From Chitinophagaceae bacterium (GTDB taxonomy: Bacteria > Bacteroidota > Bacteroidia > Chitinophagales > Chitinophagaceae), in contig JADJKL010000012.1 of NCBI GenBank assembly GCA_016706055.1, positions 1-64,000 of the forward strand: a DNA stretch of 64,000 bases, given 5' to 3'. Below, one piece after another: positions 1 through 9,364 of this stretch. The position numbers were made by a program, and so were the translations under genes. A model generated the notes under the pieces. It ran no database searches. It was not told where the DNA came from and saw nothing but the letters and a program-made list of their open reading frames with translations. Each line of letters opens with the position of its first letter. Position 1 is the stretch's first letter.

Positions 1-935
1 TCTGCAGGTAAGGACTTAAAGTAATCATACGTAATCTTTAATCCATCTGCTCTTGAAACAGTTGGTTCCCAATTCAACAACTCTTTTGCCCTTGATATAT
101 CCGGTTGTCGTTGCTTCGGATCATCTGTTGGTAAAGGCCTGAACACAATTTTTTGCTTTGTACCAGTAAGTTGAATTATCTCATTTGCAAAATCCAATAG
201 ACTTATTTCATCCGGATTGCCAATATTAACGGGCTGGCTGTAATCCGAAAGCAGCAATCTGTAAATACCTTCAACAAGATCAGCTACATAACAAAAACTT
301 CTAGTCTGGCTGCCATCGCCAAACACAGTCAGATCTTCGCCTCGTAACGCCTGTCCTATAAATGCAGGCAATGCTCTGCCATCATTCAATCGCATTCGTG
401 GGCCGTAGGTATTGAATATTCGCACAATTCTTGTTTCCAGTTGATGGTAGGTATGGTACGCCATCGTCATCGCTTCCTGAAAACGTTTTGCTTCGTCGTA
501 CACACCGCGAGGGCCAACAGGATTTACATTGCCCCAGTAATCTTCATTTTGCGGATGCACTTGCGGATCGCCATATACTTCACTAGTGCTGGCTACTAAT
601 ATTCTTGCTTTTTTATTTAATGCAAGCCCAAGGCAATTATGTGTTCCTAATGAACCAACTTTCAACGTTTGAATAGGGATCTTTAAATAATCAATAGGGC
701 TGGCGGGAGATGCAAAATGTAATATATAATCTAGCTGACCGGGTACATGTATAAACCTGCTTACATCATGATGATAAAAACTAAACTCTTTTAAAGGAAA
801 CAAGTGCTCAATATTATTTAGACTACCTGTTATCAGGTTATCCATTCCTATCACTTCATGTCCTTCTTTGATAAAGCGATCACAAAGATGAGAGCCCAAA
901 AACCCTGCAGCACCTGTTATCAATACTCTTTTCAT
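1..935 (-). CDS. UDP-glucuronate decarboxylase (UXS-like), 3' end cut by window edge
   Basis: This short-chain dehydrogenase/epimerase would convert UDP-glucuronate to UDP-xylose for polysaccharide synthesis in the cytoplasm. Translation from the ATG at 935 begins MKRVLITGAAGFLGSHL, a Rossmann NAD-binding GxxGxxG. It continues with ASTSEVYGDP, a YDEAKRFQE catalytic Tyr-x-x-x-Lys segment, RIFNTYGPRM and NIGNPDEIS, all typical of UXS. About 311 codons are visible, so only a few C-terminal residues should be missing. It lies 13 bp downstream of the UDP-glucose dehydrogenase that makes its substrate, which supports the assignment. A generic dTDP-glucose 4,6-dehydratase-like role is less likely. 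Confidence 0.85.
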   Translation of the reverse strand, partial: MKRVLITGAAGFLGSHLCDRFIKEGHEVIGMDNLITGSLNNIEHLFPLKEFSFYHHDVSRFIHVPGQLDYILHFASPASPIDYLKIPIQTLKVGSLGTHNCLGLALNKKARILVASTSEVYGDPQVHPQNEDYWGNVNPVGPRGVYDEAKRFQEAMTMAYHTYHQLETRIVRIFNTYGPRMRLNDGRALPAFIGQALRGEDLTVFGDGSQTRSFCYVADLVEGIYRLLLSDYSQPVNIGNPDEISLLDFANEIIQLTGTKQKIVFRPLPTDDPKQRQPDISRAKELLNWEPTVSRADGLKITYDYFKSLPA

Positions 936-948
936 GCTTATAGTAGAA

Positions 949-2280
949 TTATGGAATTATTGTTTCTCTCCCGATACTTTCATAATAGAATCCTTTATTT
1001 TTCATTTGCTCCGTATCATACAAATTTCTTCCATCGAAAATTACTTTGGATTTAAGGAGCAATGCCATTTTTGCAAAATCCGGTGTGCGGAATTCGTTCC
1101 ATTCTGTACAGATAATAAGGGCATCTGCTTCGGATAAAGCGGTGTACTGAAATTCGGAGAATTCAATAGCGAGCCTACTTTCTTTTTTTACATTCGGCAT
1201 AGCTTCGGGATCAAAAGCAATAACTGAGGCGCCACCTGCCAATAAAGTTTCTATGATCCCCAATGCCGGCGACTCTCTTATATCATCTGTATTAGGTTTA
1301 AAAGAAAGTCCCCATATTGCAAAACGCTTACCTTTCAGATTTCCTTTAAAAAACTGATTTATCTTATTGCTGAAATATTCCTTCTGCAAAGTGTTTATCT
1401 GCATTACAGCATTTAATATTTTAAAATCATACGCTGCGTCTTTAGCAGAAACAGCTAAAGCCCTTACATCTTTTGGAAAACAGCTGCCCCCATATCCAAG
1501 GCCAGGATACAAAAAATGTTTACCAATTCTGAAATCCGTACCGATGCCTCTTCGCACCATATCCACATCTGCACCCAATTTTTCAGAAAGTACAGCTATC
1601 TCATTCATAAATGAGATTTTCATGGCGAGAAAACTATTAGCCGCATATTTTGTAAGCTCGGCACTCTTTTCATCCATAAAAATGATAGGGTTACCCTGTC
1701 GTACAAAAGGTTCATACAATTGCAACATTATTTTCTTTGCCCGTTCAGAGCTGGTTCCAATAACAACTCTATCAGGTTTCATAAAATCGTCTACAGCAGC
1801 ACCCTCTCTTAAAAATTCCGGGTTACTTACTACATCAAAAGTATCTGCCAGCTTATCAGTACCTGATTTTATAATAGCGGCTTTTACTTTTTCTGCTGTA
1901 CCCACCGGTACGGTACTCTTATCTACAATTACTTTATAGTCTCCTGCAATTAATAATTTGCCTAGGTCTTTTGCCACCCCTAATATATATTTCAGATCAG
2001 CGCTGCCATCCTCACCTGTTGGTGTTGGTAGGGCTAAAAAAATAAGCGAGGCATCTTTTATCCCTTCGGATAAAGAGGAAGTGAAATGAAGCCTTTCTTC
2101 TTTTATGTTCCTGATAAATATTTTTTCAAGACCGGGCTCATAAATAGTGATCGCCCCAGATTGTAACTTGTTAACCTTTTCTTCATCAATATCAATACAG
2201 GTTACCTGGTTTCCTGTTTCTGCAAAACAAGTTCCGCTTACAAGACCTACATAACCCGTTCCAACTACAGCGATTTTCAT
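949..2280 (-). CDS. ugd: UDP-glucose 6-dehydrogenase
   Basis: It oxidises UDP-glucose to UDP-glucuronate with two NAD+ in the cytoplasm, feeding capsule or exopolysaccharide synthesis. The 443 residues start MKIAVVGTGYVGLVSG, a Rossmann dinucleotide-binding site. The central domain has NPEFLREGAAVDDF, and the catalytic Cys sits in GYGGSCFPKDVRAL. The C-terminal UDP-binding domain has WGLSFKPNTDDIRESPA. Length is normal for the family. It lies between the 4-epimerase and the UXS gene in a same-strand operon with short gaps, giving a UDP-glucose to UDP-glucuronate to UDP-xylose route. Confidence 0.95.
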   Translation of the reverse strand: MKIAVVGTGYVGLVSGTCFAETGNQVTCIDIDEEKVNKLQSGAITIYEPGLEKIFIRNIKEERLHFTSSLSEGIKDASLIFLALPTPTGEDGSADLKYILGVAKDLGKLLIAGDYKVIVDKSTVPVGTAEKVKAAIIKSGTDKLADTFDVVSNPEFLREGAAVDDFMKPDRVVIGTSSERAKKIMLQLYEPFVRQGNPIIFMDEKSAELTKYAANSFLAMKISFMNEIAVLSEKLGADVDMVRRGIGTDFRIGKHFLYPGLGYGGSCFPKDVRALAVSAKDAAYDFKILNAVMQINTLQKEYFSNKINQFFKGNLKGKRFAIWGLSFKPNTDDIRESPALGIIETLLAGGASVIAFDPEAMPNVKKESRLAIEFSEFQYTALSEADALIICTEWNEFRTPDFAKMALLLKSKVIFDGRNLYDTEQMKNKGFYYESIGRETIIP

Positions 2281-2314
2281 TGTATAAATTTATTATTAAA
2301 TATTCGACAGCTTT

Positions 2315-3268
2315 TTAACTTACCTGATCTTTGTACCAGCGAAAAGTTCGTTGCAATCCATCTTTTACAGCAACTTTTACTTCATATCCCAAAAGTTGCT
2401 TTGCCTTCGAAATATCGGCAAGGCTGTGCTTTACATCTCCTGTTCGTTCGGGTCCATGTTTTGGTGCAATCGAAGTTCCGGCTTCATTTCGCAATCCTTC
2501 ATAAAGTTCATTCAACGAAGTTTGCTCCCCGCAGGCAATATTGTATACTTGATTTATAGCTTCATTATTAGTTGTGAATAGCGAAAGTAAATTAGCCTGT
2601 ACAGCATTGTCAACATAGGTGAAATCACGGCTATGCTCACCATCACCATTTATAATTGGCTGTTCATTCTTTAAAATTGCTTCGGCAAATAAAGGAATCA
2701 CTGCTGCATAAGGCCCTGCTGGATTTTGACGGGGACCGAAAATATTAAAATAGCGAAGACCAATTAATTCTAAGCCATACAACTCGCCGTAAACTTTTGC
2801 ATACAACTCATTTACAAATTTTGTTACAGCATACGGAGAAAGAGGTTTGCCAATTTTATCTTCCACCTTTGGTAGTCCGGGATGATCTCCATAGGTTGAG
2901 GAGCTGGCAGCATACACAATCCGCTTAATATTATTTTCTTTGGCTGCTGTAAAAACATTCAGTGTTCCCGTAATATTTACATCATTAGTTGTTAGCGGAT
3001 CATTGATAGAACGGGGAACAGAACCCAACGCCGCTTGGTGTGTAATGCGGTCAATATCCGTACATGCTTCCAGGCATGACTGATAATGTCGAATATCAGT
3101 TTCGTAAAATTCAAATTTTGGATGGTCTTTGAATTCAGTTATATTTTTCATACTGCCTGTTGCTAAATTATCCATCACCCTTACAAGTGATACTTCAGGA
3201 TGTTTCAGCAATGCAGCAACAATATGTGAGCCGATAAAACCAGCTCCACCAGTTACGAGTATACGCAT
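2315..3268 (-). CDS. NAD-dependent UDP-sugar 4-epimerase (WbpP/TviC-like)
   Basis: This extended SDR epimerase most resembles UDP-N-acetylglucosamine 4-epimerases of the WbpP/TviC type. The 317 residues begin MRILVTGGAGFIGSHI (NAD-binding glycine motif). They contain YAASSSTYGDHPGLPKVE, the SPYAVTKFVNE catalytic Tyr-x-x-x-Lys, and RYFNIFGPRQNPAGPYAAVIP, which is typical of this branch. Its ATG shares one base with the stop codon of the upstream kinase gene (TAATG), so the two are probably translationally coupled. The exact sugar (GlcNAc or Glc) cannot be told from sequence alone. Confidence 0.85.
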   Translation of the reverse strand: MRILVTGGAGFIGSHIVAALLKHPEVSLVRVMDNLATGSMKNITEFKDHPKFEFYETDIRHYQSCLEACTDIDRITHQAALGSVPRSINDPLTTNDVNITGTLNVFTAAKENNIKRIVYAASSSTYGDHPGLPKVEDKIGKPLSPYAVTKFVNELYAKVYGELYGLELIGLRYFNIFGPRQNPAGPYAAVIPLFAEAILKNEQPIINGDGEHSRDFTYVDNAVQANLLSLFTTNNEAINQVYNIACGEQTSLNELYEGLRNEAGTSIAPKHGPERTGDVKHSLADISKAKQLLGYEVKVAVKDGLQRTFRWYKDQVS

Positions 3269-5679
3269 TAAGACTTGAGATTATTTTTTACTAAACCAGT
3301 TATGGGGTTCAGGTAACTAAGCACCTTTTCCAAAAATGTAGGAGGAGGCGTTTCCTCTTCATAGTAGCTACCATAACCATAACCATAACCGTAGCCATAG
3401 CGGCCATAGCCATAATAACCATATCCGGTTTTTAGCTTCACATCGTTGATTACTACAGCTACTTTAGGCAATTTATTTTGTGTATAGAACTCATCTATCA
3501 ATGTGATTTGCTTTTTGAAAGTGTGTCCTTGCCGCACCATATACAATGTGCTATCACAAAACTTACTTATGGTTTGTGCATCACTAACCATTCCAACAGG
3601 TGCAGTATCTACAATTACTACATCAAATTCCTTTTTTACCCAGGCAAATAATTCTTCAACCTTTTCGCTTAATAAAAGCTCAGAAGGATTGGGTGGTATA
3701 GGGCCACATCCAAGTACATACAGATTTTCTGTATCAGGCACTTGTCTTATTAAATCAGAAAGTTCAGCCTTGCCTATTAAAAAATTGGTGATACCCGGGC
3801 CTTTCTCCATATTCAATCCGGAAAGCACTTTAGGCTTACGAATATCCATTTCAAGGATAATGGTTTTCTTACCGGCCAGTCCGAGTACTGCACCCACATT
3901 GGTACTTAAAAAAGATTTTCCTTCGCCACTGAAAGACGATGTAACTAATAACGTAAATCGTTCCGCCTTTCCAATTACATACTGTAGATTAGATCGGATG
4001 ATTCTGAACTGCTCTGCCACCATGCTGCGGGTGGTTTTATTAACAATCATCACTTTTTCAGAATACGAATGTCCTATTTCTCCCAAAATTGGTGCTCCTG
4101 TAATTTTTTCAACATCAAATCTTGTAGTCACTTTATCATTCAGCATTTCCTTAGCAAAAAGGAATCCTGCTGGCACTATTAGTCCCAATAAAATAGCTAT
4201 CATCTGAATAGACCGACGATTAGGCTTTATCGGTGTTCCGGAAACATATGCCTTTTCTACGATTTGGGAATTTTCAATAGTTGATGCTCTTGAAATTGCG
4301 GTTCTTTCTTTTTCTTCCTGCAACACATTGTATAATGCTTGTTTATTATCAACCTCTCTTTTTAATTCGTTATATCGTTTCGCCTTATATGGCAAAATCT
4401 GCAACTGTCCTTGTGCCGTTCCACTGTTTTTTCGTAATGCATCAATCGTTTTAGTATAAGACCGTTTGATATTGGAAAGATTTTCCAATAGACTTTCTCT
4501 TAACTTTTCTATTTGCCCGGTAGCCTCAACAACAGAAGGGTTTTTTTCTGGCACATTACCATCCAGCAATTGTTGTCGTTGCCGTTGTAATACATTATAA
4601 CCATTTACCAACTCATTCAGTGTAGCATCATTTAGACCAAGAGAGGAAGGCACCACCACCGCACCATACACATTTTTTTTATCTTGCAGATAACTTTCAA
4701 TAAAGTCAGCCGTATTCATTTTAAGCAACTCTTCATTTATATTTTTATCTGCTTCGCTTATATTATTAAAATAACCACCTGTTTGTGCATCAATATCAAT
4801 TAATTTATTTTGTTCAATATAGCTAAGTAAACTATTCTGTGCAATTTCTAATTCTTTCCCTAATGTATCCATCCGTACATTAATGAAGTTGATCATTTGA
4901 TCTGAAGTCTTATTCTTCAACTCCTTTGAATAATCACCATATTCATCCATCAATTGATTGACTACATCGGCACATTGATTCGAATTAGTGCCTTGCATGC
5001 TTATATTCAATATTCCAGCAGTTGCAGTGGTTTTGGGAACTACGGTTATTGCTGAAGCAAACCTTCCTGCGGCAGTACTAGTAGGAGTATATTCCACCAC
5101 ATACTCTTTAGAAACACCAGATAATGGATTCCTGATTAGTCTGAATATCCCGTATTGATTTTTAAATCGCTTGCCAAAAGGAATTAATACATCGTCTTTA
5201 TTTACTTTAAACTCTCGGTCATTACTAAACTTTATTTTCAATGTAAAGGGCCGTAAAGAATCAGTCAGCTCTTCATGCTGAATAATAAATGGACCAGTTT
5301 TATAAATATTGATTGTTTTAATATTCCCAATTGCATAATAGTTGTATTGTAGATTTTGTTTTTGCACTACCCTAGTCATCAGTCCCCTCGATTTCAGCAC
5401 TTCCATCTCACTCTGTATATTTATACCTTTGCCGCCTCCAAAAATGTCATCAAACTTATTAGAACGACTTTGTTGCTGATCCGATTTAATAATCATAGTA
5501 CTGCTAGTACTATAGATAGGTGTGGTATAGCGTAAATAAGCATATGCCCCAAATAATGCCAATGCAACAGATAAAATAAATACCGGAAGAAACCGTACAT
5601 ATTTATAAAATACATCTCTGATGGTCAGGTTCCAGAGTTCGCTTCTGGCTTCATTCTTATTATTCAGTGATTCTTCCAT
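3268..5679 (-). CDS. Wzc-like polysaccharide co-polymerase with BY-kinase domain
   Basis: This 803-residue inner-membrane protein should control chain length and export of the polysaccharide with the Wza-like lipoprotein. A Wzz domain starts the protein, with a first membrane segment near residues 31-52. A long coiled-coil periplasmic region (about 260-480) follows, then a second membrane segment near 490-508. The cytoplasmic BY-kinase domain has Walker A SSFSGEGKSFLSTN (GEGKS about 585-589), Walker A' IILEMDIRKPK and Walker B VVIVDTAPVG. A Tyr/Gly-rich cluster with alternating Y and G near residues 752-775 is the expected autophosphorylation tail. The tail is unusually regular, with more than ten tyrosines. 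It is coupled to the next gene by a one-base overlap. Confidence 0.93.
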   Translation of the reverse strand: MEESLNNKNEARSELWNLTIRDVFYKYVRFLPVFILSVALALFGAYAYLRYTTPIYSTSSTMIIKSDQQQSRSNKFDDIFGGGKGINIQSEMEVLKSRGLMTRVVQKQNLQYNYYAIGNIKTINIYKTGPFIIQHEELTDSLRPFTLKIKFSNDREFKVNKDDVLIPFGKRFKNQYGIFRLIRNPLSGVSKEYVVEYTPTSTAAGRFASAITVVPKTTATAGILNISMQGTNSNQCADVVNQLMDEYGDYSKELKNKTSDQMINFINVRMDTLGKELEIAQNSLLSYIEQNKLIDIDAQTGGYFNNISEADKNINEELLKMNTADFIESYLQDKKNVYGAVVVPSSLGLNDATLNELVNGYNVLQRQRQQLLDGNVPEKNPSVVEATGQIEKLRESLLENLSNIKRSYTKTIDALRKNSGTAQGQLQILPYKAKRYNELKREVDNKQALYNVLQEEKERTAISRASTIENSQIVEKAYVSGTPIKPNRRSIQMIAILLGLIVPAGFLFAKEMLNDKVTTRFDVEKITGAPILGEIGHSYSEKVMIVNKTTRSMVAEQFRIIRSNLQYVIGKAERFTLLVTSSFSGEGKSFLSTNVGAVLGLAGKKTIILEMDIRKPKVLSGLNMEKGPGITNFLIGKAELSDLIRQVPDTENLYVLGCGPIPPNPSELLLSEKVEELFAWVKKEFDVVIVDTAPVGMVSDAQTISKFCDSTLYMVRQGHTFKKQITLIDEFYTQNKLPKVAVVINDVKLKTGYGYYGYGRYGYGYGYGYGSYYEEETPPPTFLEKVLSYLNPITGLVKNNLKS

Positions 5680-5713
5680 GTAGCTGATTACTATAACTTA
5701 GATTGAATGAATA

Positions 5714-6487
5714 TTAATTCTTGATGAATATATTTGCCAATGTGGCGGCTACGGTTACAATTGTAAAAGCAAAAGTTATACGTTGCGTAATTTTGGCTTG
5801 CTCTGCATCTTTTAATTTCTGCTTTGTTTCATCTACAATCAAGACATCATTTTGTGCCAGATAATAATAAGGCGAATCAAACAAGTCCTTTGATGATAAA
5901 TCAATAACACCTGTTTCTCTTTTCCCGTTTATTTCTCGAAGTATTCTCACATTATCTTTTTTCCCAAAATCTGTAATTCCGCCCGCCAAACCTATGGCTT
6001 CAATTACGGTTAATTTTTCCCCAGGAACAGTCAATATCCCTTGAGAACTTACCTGCCCTAACACCGTTACTTTAAAATTTAAGAACCGCACAATTACAGT
6101 TGGATCTCTGAGCAATTCCACAGGCTCAGCTAATCTTTTCTTTACTTCTGCTGCTAGTTCTTGCTTCGTTAGCCCTTCCGCATGAATAACGCCAAGCCGG
6201 TGATGCTCTATATTGCCGTTCAGATCAACAAAATATCCTGGTGCACTTTGTCCGCCGATTATTGGCTGATTGTATGGAACATCAGATTGTTCCGGTGAAT
6301 TACTTATACTAATAACTTGTATAGATAATTGATCGTTTTTCTGAATTTTTAATTCCGGTATTTTCACTTCCCCTTTGCTAGTAGAGTCATTTACCTTATC
6401 AAGGTAATTGGGCAATTGCTGAACTGGTTTGCAGGAAATAAAATAAAGAGGGAATGCCAACAAAAATAAAATCCTTGTGAATTTCAT
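5714..6487 (-). CDS. Wza-like polysaccharide export lipoprotein (Poly_export/SLBB)
   Basis: This outer-membrane lipoprotein should form the export channel partner of the Wzc-like kinase. The 257 residues begin with a lipoprotein signal peptide whose lipobox ends FISC (Cys about residue 20). A Poly_export domain follows (QIQVISISNSPEQ to VIVRFLNF). One SLBB-type domain (VTVLGQVSSQGILTVPGEK) comes next, and there is a hydrophobic C-terminal segment FAFTIVTVAATLANIFI. It is shorter than E. coli Wza, as is usual in Bacteroidota. It lies 34 bp upstream of the kinase gene and 51 bp downstream of the antiterminator gene, in one operon. Confidence 0.9.
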   Translation of the reverse strand: MKFTRILFLLAFPLYFISCKPVQQLPNYLDKVNDSTSKGEVKIPELKIQKNDQLSIQVISISNSPEQSDVPYNQPIIGGQSAPGYFVDLNGNIEHHRLGVIHAEGLTKQELAAEVKKRLAEPVELLRDPTVIVRFLNFKVTVLGQVSSQGILTVPGEKLTVIEAIGLAGGITDFGKKDNVRILREINGKRETGVIDLSSKDLFDSPYYYLAQNDVLIVDETKQKLKDAEQAKITQRITFAFTIVTVAATLANIFIKN

Positions 6488-6538
6488 TGATAAGCTTTAA
6501 TGGATAAGACAGCTAGGCTGTAAATATTGAATTTTGTT

Positions 6539-7054
6539 TCACTTAGGCTGCGCCGAAGTTAATTTAGTTCTGTCAATTGTGGCTACTAAAATATAGCCGA
6601 GGCTGTCAATTGCAACCTTTGCAGTCTTATGCTGCAGGTCAACCACTTTCCCTTCATGATCCATCAGGGTTCCGTTAGTAATCCGGACTCGTTGGTTCAC
6701 TTTTAGCTTCACAGGTCTTGCTTCTACATTTTCATATTCATTTAAAAAACGACGGATGGCAGTAATCTCTTTTTCCTTCACCACCGCTGGTTTCCCATCC
6801 CAGTACACAAAATTGATAGCTCCTGTTGTCATTCTCACATTGCTTCGATCTGCATCACTTACTTTAACAAAAACGTATGACTTAAATAGGGGTTCTTCTA
6901 CGACCTTATACCTGTCACTCCACTTTCTTCGCACCTTATTCAATGGACAATAGCTTTCTAATCCCTTTTCGCTTAAGAGCTGATTCACCTTTTTTTCCCA
7001 CCTTGGCCGGGTGTAAATAGCCAACCATTTTTTTATCGGGGTTGAATTCTTCAT
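6539..7054 (-). CDS. UpxY/RfaH-like NusG-family transcription antiterminator
   Basis: This 171-residue NusG paralogue is the usual first gene of capsule operons in Bacteroidota, where it lets RNA polymerase read through the operon. The NGN domain starts WLAIYTRPRWEKKVNQLL and has CPLNKVRRKWSDR and LFKSYVFVKV. The C-terminal KOW domain is VNQRVRITNGTLMDHEGKVVDL. It is the first gene downstream of a predicted promoter at 7155-7162, and a short 5' leader with a small hairpin (7117-7132) separates the two. By analogy it acts on its own operon, probably through a leader signal; that part is inference. Confidence 0.88.
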   Translation of the reverse strand: MKNSTPIKKWLAIYTRPRWEKKVNQLLSEKGLESYCPLNKVRRKWSDRYKVVEEPLFKSYVFVKVSDADRSNVRMTTGAINFVYWDGKPAVVKEKEITAIRRFLNEYENVEARPVKLKVNQRVRITNGTLMDHEGKVVDLQHKTAKVAIDSLGYILVATIDRTKLTSAQPK

Positions 7055-7154
7055 TGCATAGCTTCGCCACCTCAGTCACATATCTTTTTTAAAATGACTG
7101 GTAAAAAGAACAGAATAGCAGCTTTTTCTGCTTCTAATACCTTCTGTTTGGATG

Positions 7155-7162
7155 CAAATATA
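7155..7162 (-). promoter_or_regulatory. Predicted promoter of the capsule operon
   Basis: On the minus strand the box reads TATATTTG, an exact match to the Bacteroidota -7 consensus TAnnTTTG. It lies about 100 bp upstream of the antiterminator ATG. The -33 element is not clear. A perfect inverted repeat AGTGGC-AA-GCCACT lies just upstream (about 7172-7186) and could be an operator. Downstream, the leader contains the hairpin AGCAG-CTTTTT-CTGCT at 7117-7132. Confidence 0.5.
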
Positions 7163-7563
7163 AAGGGAAGAATGGGAGTGGCAAGCCACTAAAAGGAACG
7201 GATTATGAGGGATTTATTCCCATAAGTTGATAACTATTTAAACCCGCCTATTTATAATTACTGTATTATTAAAACACTATCTACCAAATAGCTGAAAAAT
7301 CGGCAACCCTCTCTTCTCATTCCCGCTCCAATTTGCTCTTTCCCACTCACCTCTCTTCTCTTTCCATTCACCTCTCTCCATAGTTCATAGATAGTACGTA
7401 GATGAGCCATAGATAGTCCATGGATACTCCATAGATAATTCCTGAATATGTAACCTTGCATCTGTTTCAAACAAAAAAGTCATTTGATTATCACCCAACT
7501 TACACCATTCGTCTCTCACTATTCACCACTTTCAGCTATCTTTCCTACTCTAAACCTACGGCT
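7163..7563. other. Gene-free stretch with short degenerate tandem repeats
   Basis: I see no convincing gene here. Positions 7300-7380 are strongly pyrimidine-rich on the plus strand, with repeated CCTCTCTTCTC-like words. Positions 7386-7440 carry three degenerate direct repeats of about 21-22 bp, each containing CATAGATA (at about 7386, 7408 and 7430). A minus-strand reading frame across 7258-7470 has repetitive low-complexity content and starts without context, so I do not call it. Confidence 0.5.
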
Positions 7564-8809
7564 TTGAAACAACGTTTCTATTCTCTCGATGTATTCCGCG
7601 GCGCCACCGTCTGCCTCATGATTTTAGTTAATAACCCCGGCTCATGGGGCCATATTTATGCTCCATTAGAACATGCACCGTGGCATGGTCTTACTCCAAC
7701 CGATCTGGTGTTCCCTTTCTTTCTATTTGCTGTTGGCAATGCCATGTCTTTTGTAATGCCGCGACTGGAAGCTGCTGGCGATAAAGTTTTCTGGAAAAAA
7801 GTAATAAAAAGATCAGCGTTGATATTTCTGATTGGCCTATTTCTTAACTGGTGGCCTTTTGTTACCGAAGTAAATCGGCTTATTGAAGGCACCACTGATT
7901 TACACAAAGTCACTATTTTTAAAGGTTTTACCTGGCTAGATTATTCTAAAGACAAAGCTGGCAATATTGTGGAAACAGTAAAAGGTATTCGCATATTTGG
8001 AGTGCTGCAACGCATAGCCGTTTGCTATTTCTTTGCGTCCATAATCATCTACTATCTCAAACCAAGAAAGGCATTTCTCGTTGGCCTCATTATTTTATTA
8101 ATCTATTGGATGCTTTGTTTTGTTGGCAACCCACAAGATCCATATAGCCTGAAAGGTTGGTTTGGAACCGATATTGATAAAGCAATCTTGGAGCTACCCA
8201 TATGTACAAAGGCGAAGGAGTTGTTTTTGACCCCGAAGGATTGATGAGTACTTTATCTGCAATAGTGCAAGTCATCTTTGGTTTTCTTATTGGATCCTAT
8301 ATTCAAAACAAAAGTAAAGAGCCTGTTGATGATACTGGAAAAATGGAAACAACCGTAAATGGAATGTACCAAATGCTTACAGGTTTATTTGTTATCGGGG
8401 TTGCATTACTCGTAACAGGTTATTGCTGGGATATGGTTTTCCCTATTAATAAAAAGATATGGACCAGTTCTTATACAATATATACAACGGGTCTTGCAAT
8501 ACTAACAATTGCCACCATGATCTATATGATAGAGATAAAAAAGATTCGTGGTGGACTATCTCGTTTCTTTGATGTGTTTGGAAAAAATGCTTTGTTCGTA
8601 TTTGCATTGAGTGCTTTTCTGCCAAGAGGGCTTGCACTTATTAAACTAGGCGACGGAGTTAACCCCTGGAACTGGATGTATAAAAAGTATTGATACATAC
8701 TCCGGGTGCTCCCGAAAACGGATCATTACTCTATGCACTTTTTATTATCACATTTATGTGGGCTATTTGCTATTGGATGGATAAAAAGAAAATTTATATT
8801 AAAGTGTAG
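7564..8809 (+). pseudogene. HGSNAT/DUF5009-like acyltransferase, two frameshifts
   Basis: This multi-pass membrane protein is of the heparan-alpha-glucosaminide N-acetyltransferase-like family (acetylation of glycans across the membrane). It starts RFYSLDVFRGATVCLMILVNNPGSWG, probably from a TTG at 7564 because no suitable ATG exists. PLEHAPWHGLTPTDLVFPFFLFAVG follows. The frame is lost at a CCC run (8197-8199) and again at an A5 run (8682-8686). Adding one base at each restores a continuous protein: KAILELPHMYKGEGVVF, and later MYKKVLIHTPGAPENGS, ending at the TAG at 8807. Either these are real lesions or homopolymer under-calls; the clean restoration favours sequencing error. Confidence 0.8.
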
Positions 8810-8888
8810 GATGGAAATTCTGTTAACATTTCTTTATATGTAAGCCTGTACTTAATCGCATCTTAATATTATCTAAAACAAAAATATT

Positions 8889-9311
8889 ATGCGATTAATT
8901 ACATTTATCAGTGCAGGAGCTTTTATCCTTTTCTCCGCCTTTATTATGAAAAAAGAAAATCAAGCACAAACACCCTCGTCTTTATATGAAACCAAATGGT
9001 TATTAAAGAAAATGCACACCGATAGTGGTATTGAAGTAGTGAATACAAAAGCTTTCATCAAATTTGATGAGGCAAAGCAAAGTGCTGGTGGAAATGGCAG
9101 TTGCAATAGTTTTGGTTCCAATACTTCAATTGAAAAAAATAAAATTAGTTTCAAAAATATCTTCTCTACTAAAATGTATTGTGCAGATGTGCAACAAACA
9201 GAGAACAGCTACTTTAATCTTTTGGGGAAAGTGAACAGATTTGAAATAAACAAAATGAGCTTGAAACTCTATAACGATAAAGACCTGCTACTTGAGTTTG
9301 CAGTAGAATAA
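8889..9311 (+). CDS. META (HslJ-like) domain protein
   Basis: This is a 140-residue exported protein. An N-terminal hydrophobic signal segment (LITFISAGAFILFSAFI) precedes a META domain of the HslJ type. The domain is marked by ETKWLLKKMHTDSG, AFIKFDEAKQSAGGNGSCNSFGSNTSIEKNKISFKNIFSTKMYC and the hydrophobic C-terminal strand. In this family the domain is found in periplasmic or membrane-attached proteins linked to stress or antibiotic tolerance, but the biochemical role is unknown. It is a single gene with a hairpin terminator region just downstream, shared with the convergent RtcB gene. Confidence 0.8.
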   Translation: MRLITFISAGAFILFSAFIMKKENQAQTPSSLYETKWLLKKMHTDSGIEVVNTKAFIKFDEAKQSAGGNGSCNSFGSNTSIEKNKISFKNIFSTKMYCADVQQTENSYFNLLGKVNRFEINKMSLKLYNDKDLLLEFAVE

Positions 9312-9319
9312 TATAAAAA

Positions 9320-9350
9320 GCAATGGTCAATCTTTATCATTGACCATTGC
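9320..9350 (-). terminator. Hairpin terminator between convergent genes
   Basis: GCAATGGTCAA pairs perfectly with TTGACCATTGC around a 9-nt loop. On the minus strand it is followed by TTTTT, so it mainly serves the RtcB transcript that ends at 9365. It may also slow plus-strand transcription from the META-domain gene. Confidence 0.75.
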
Positions 9351-9364
9351 ATATTGTTTATTGC

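Noticed and set aside
1367..1939. Plus-strand open frame of 190 codons
   Set aside because: It lies antisense inside ugd, which has full family conservation; its translation has no recognisable domain.
7386..7440. Tandem repeat as a regulatory array
   Set aside because: The three CATAGATA copies are degenerate and AT-rich; no second line of evidence supports a function.
7258..7470. Minus-strand open frame of 70 codons
   Set aside because: It is built from the short repeats and the pyrimidine-rich tract, has no domain and no sensible promoter or terminator.
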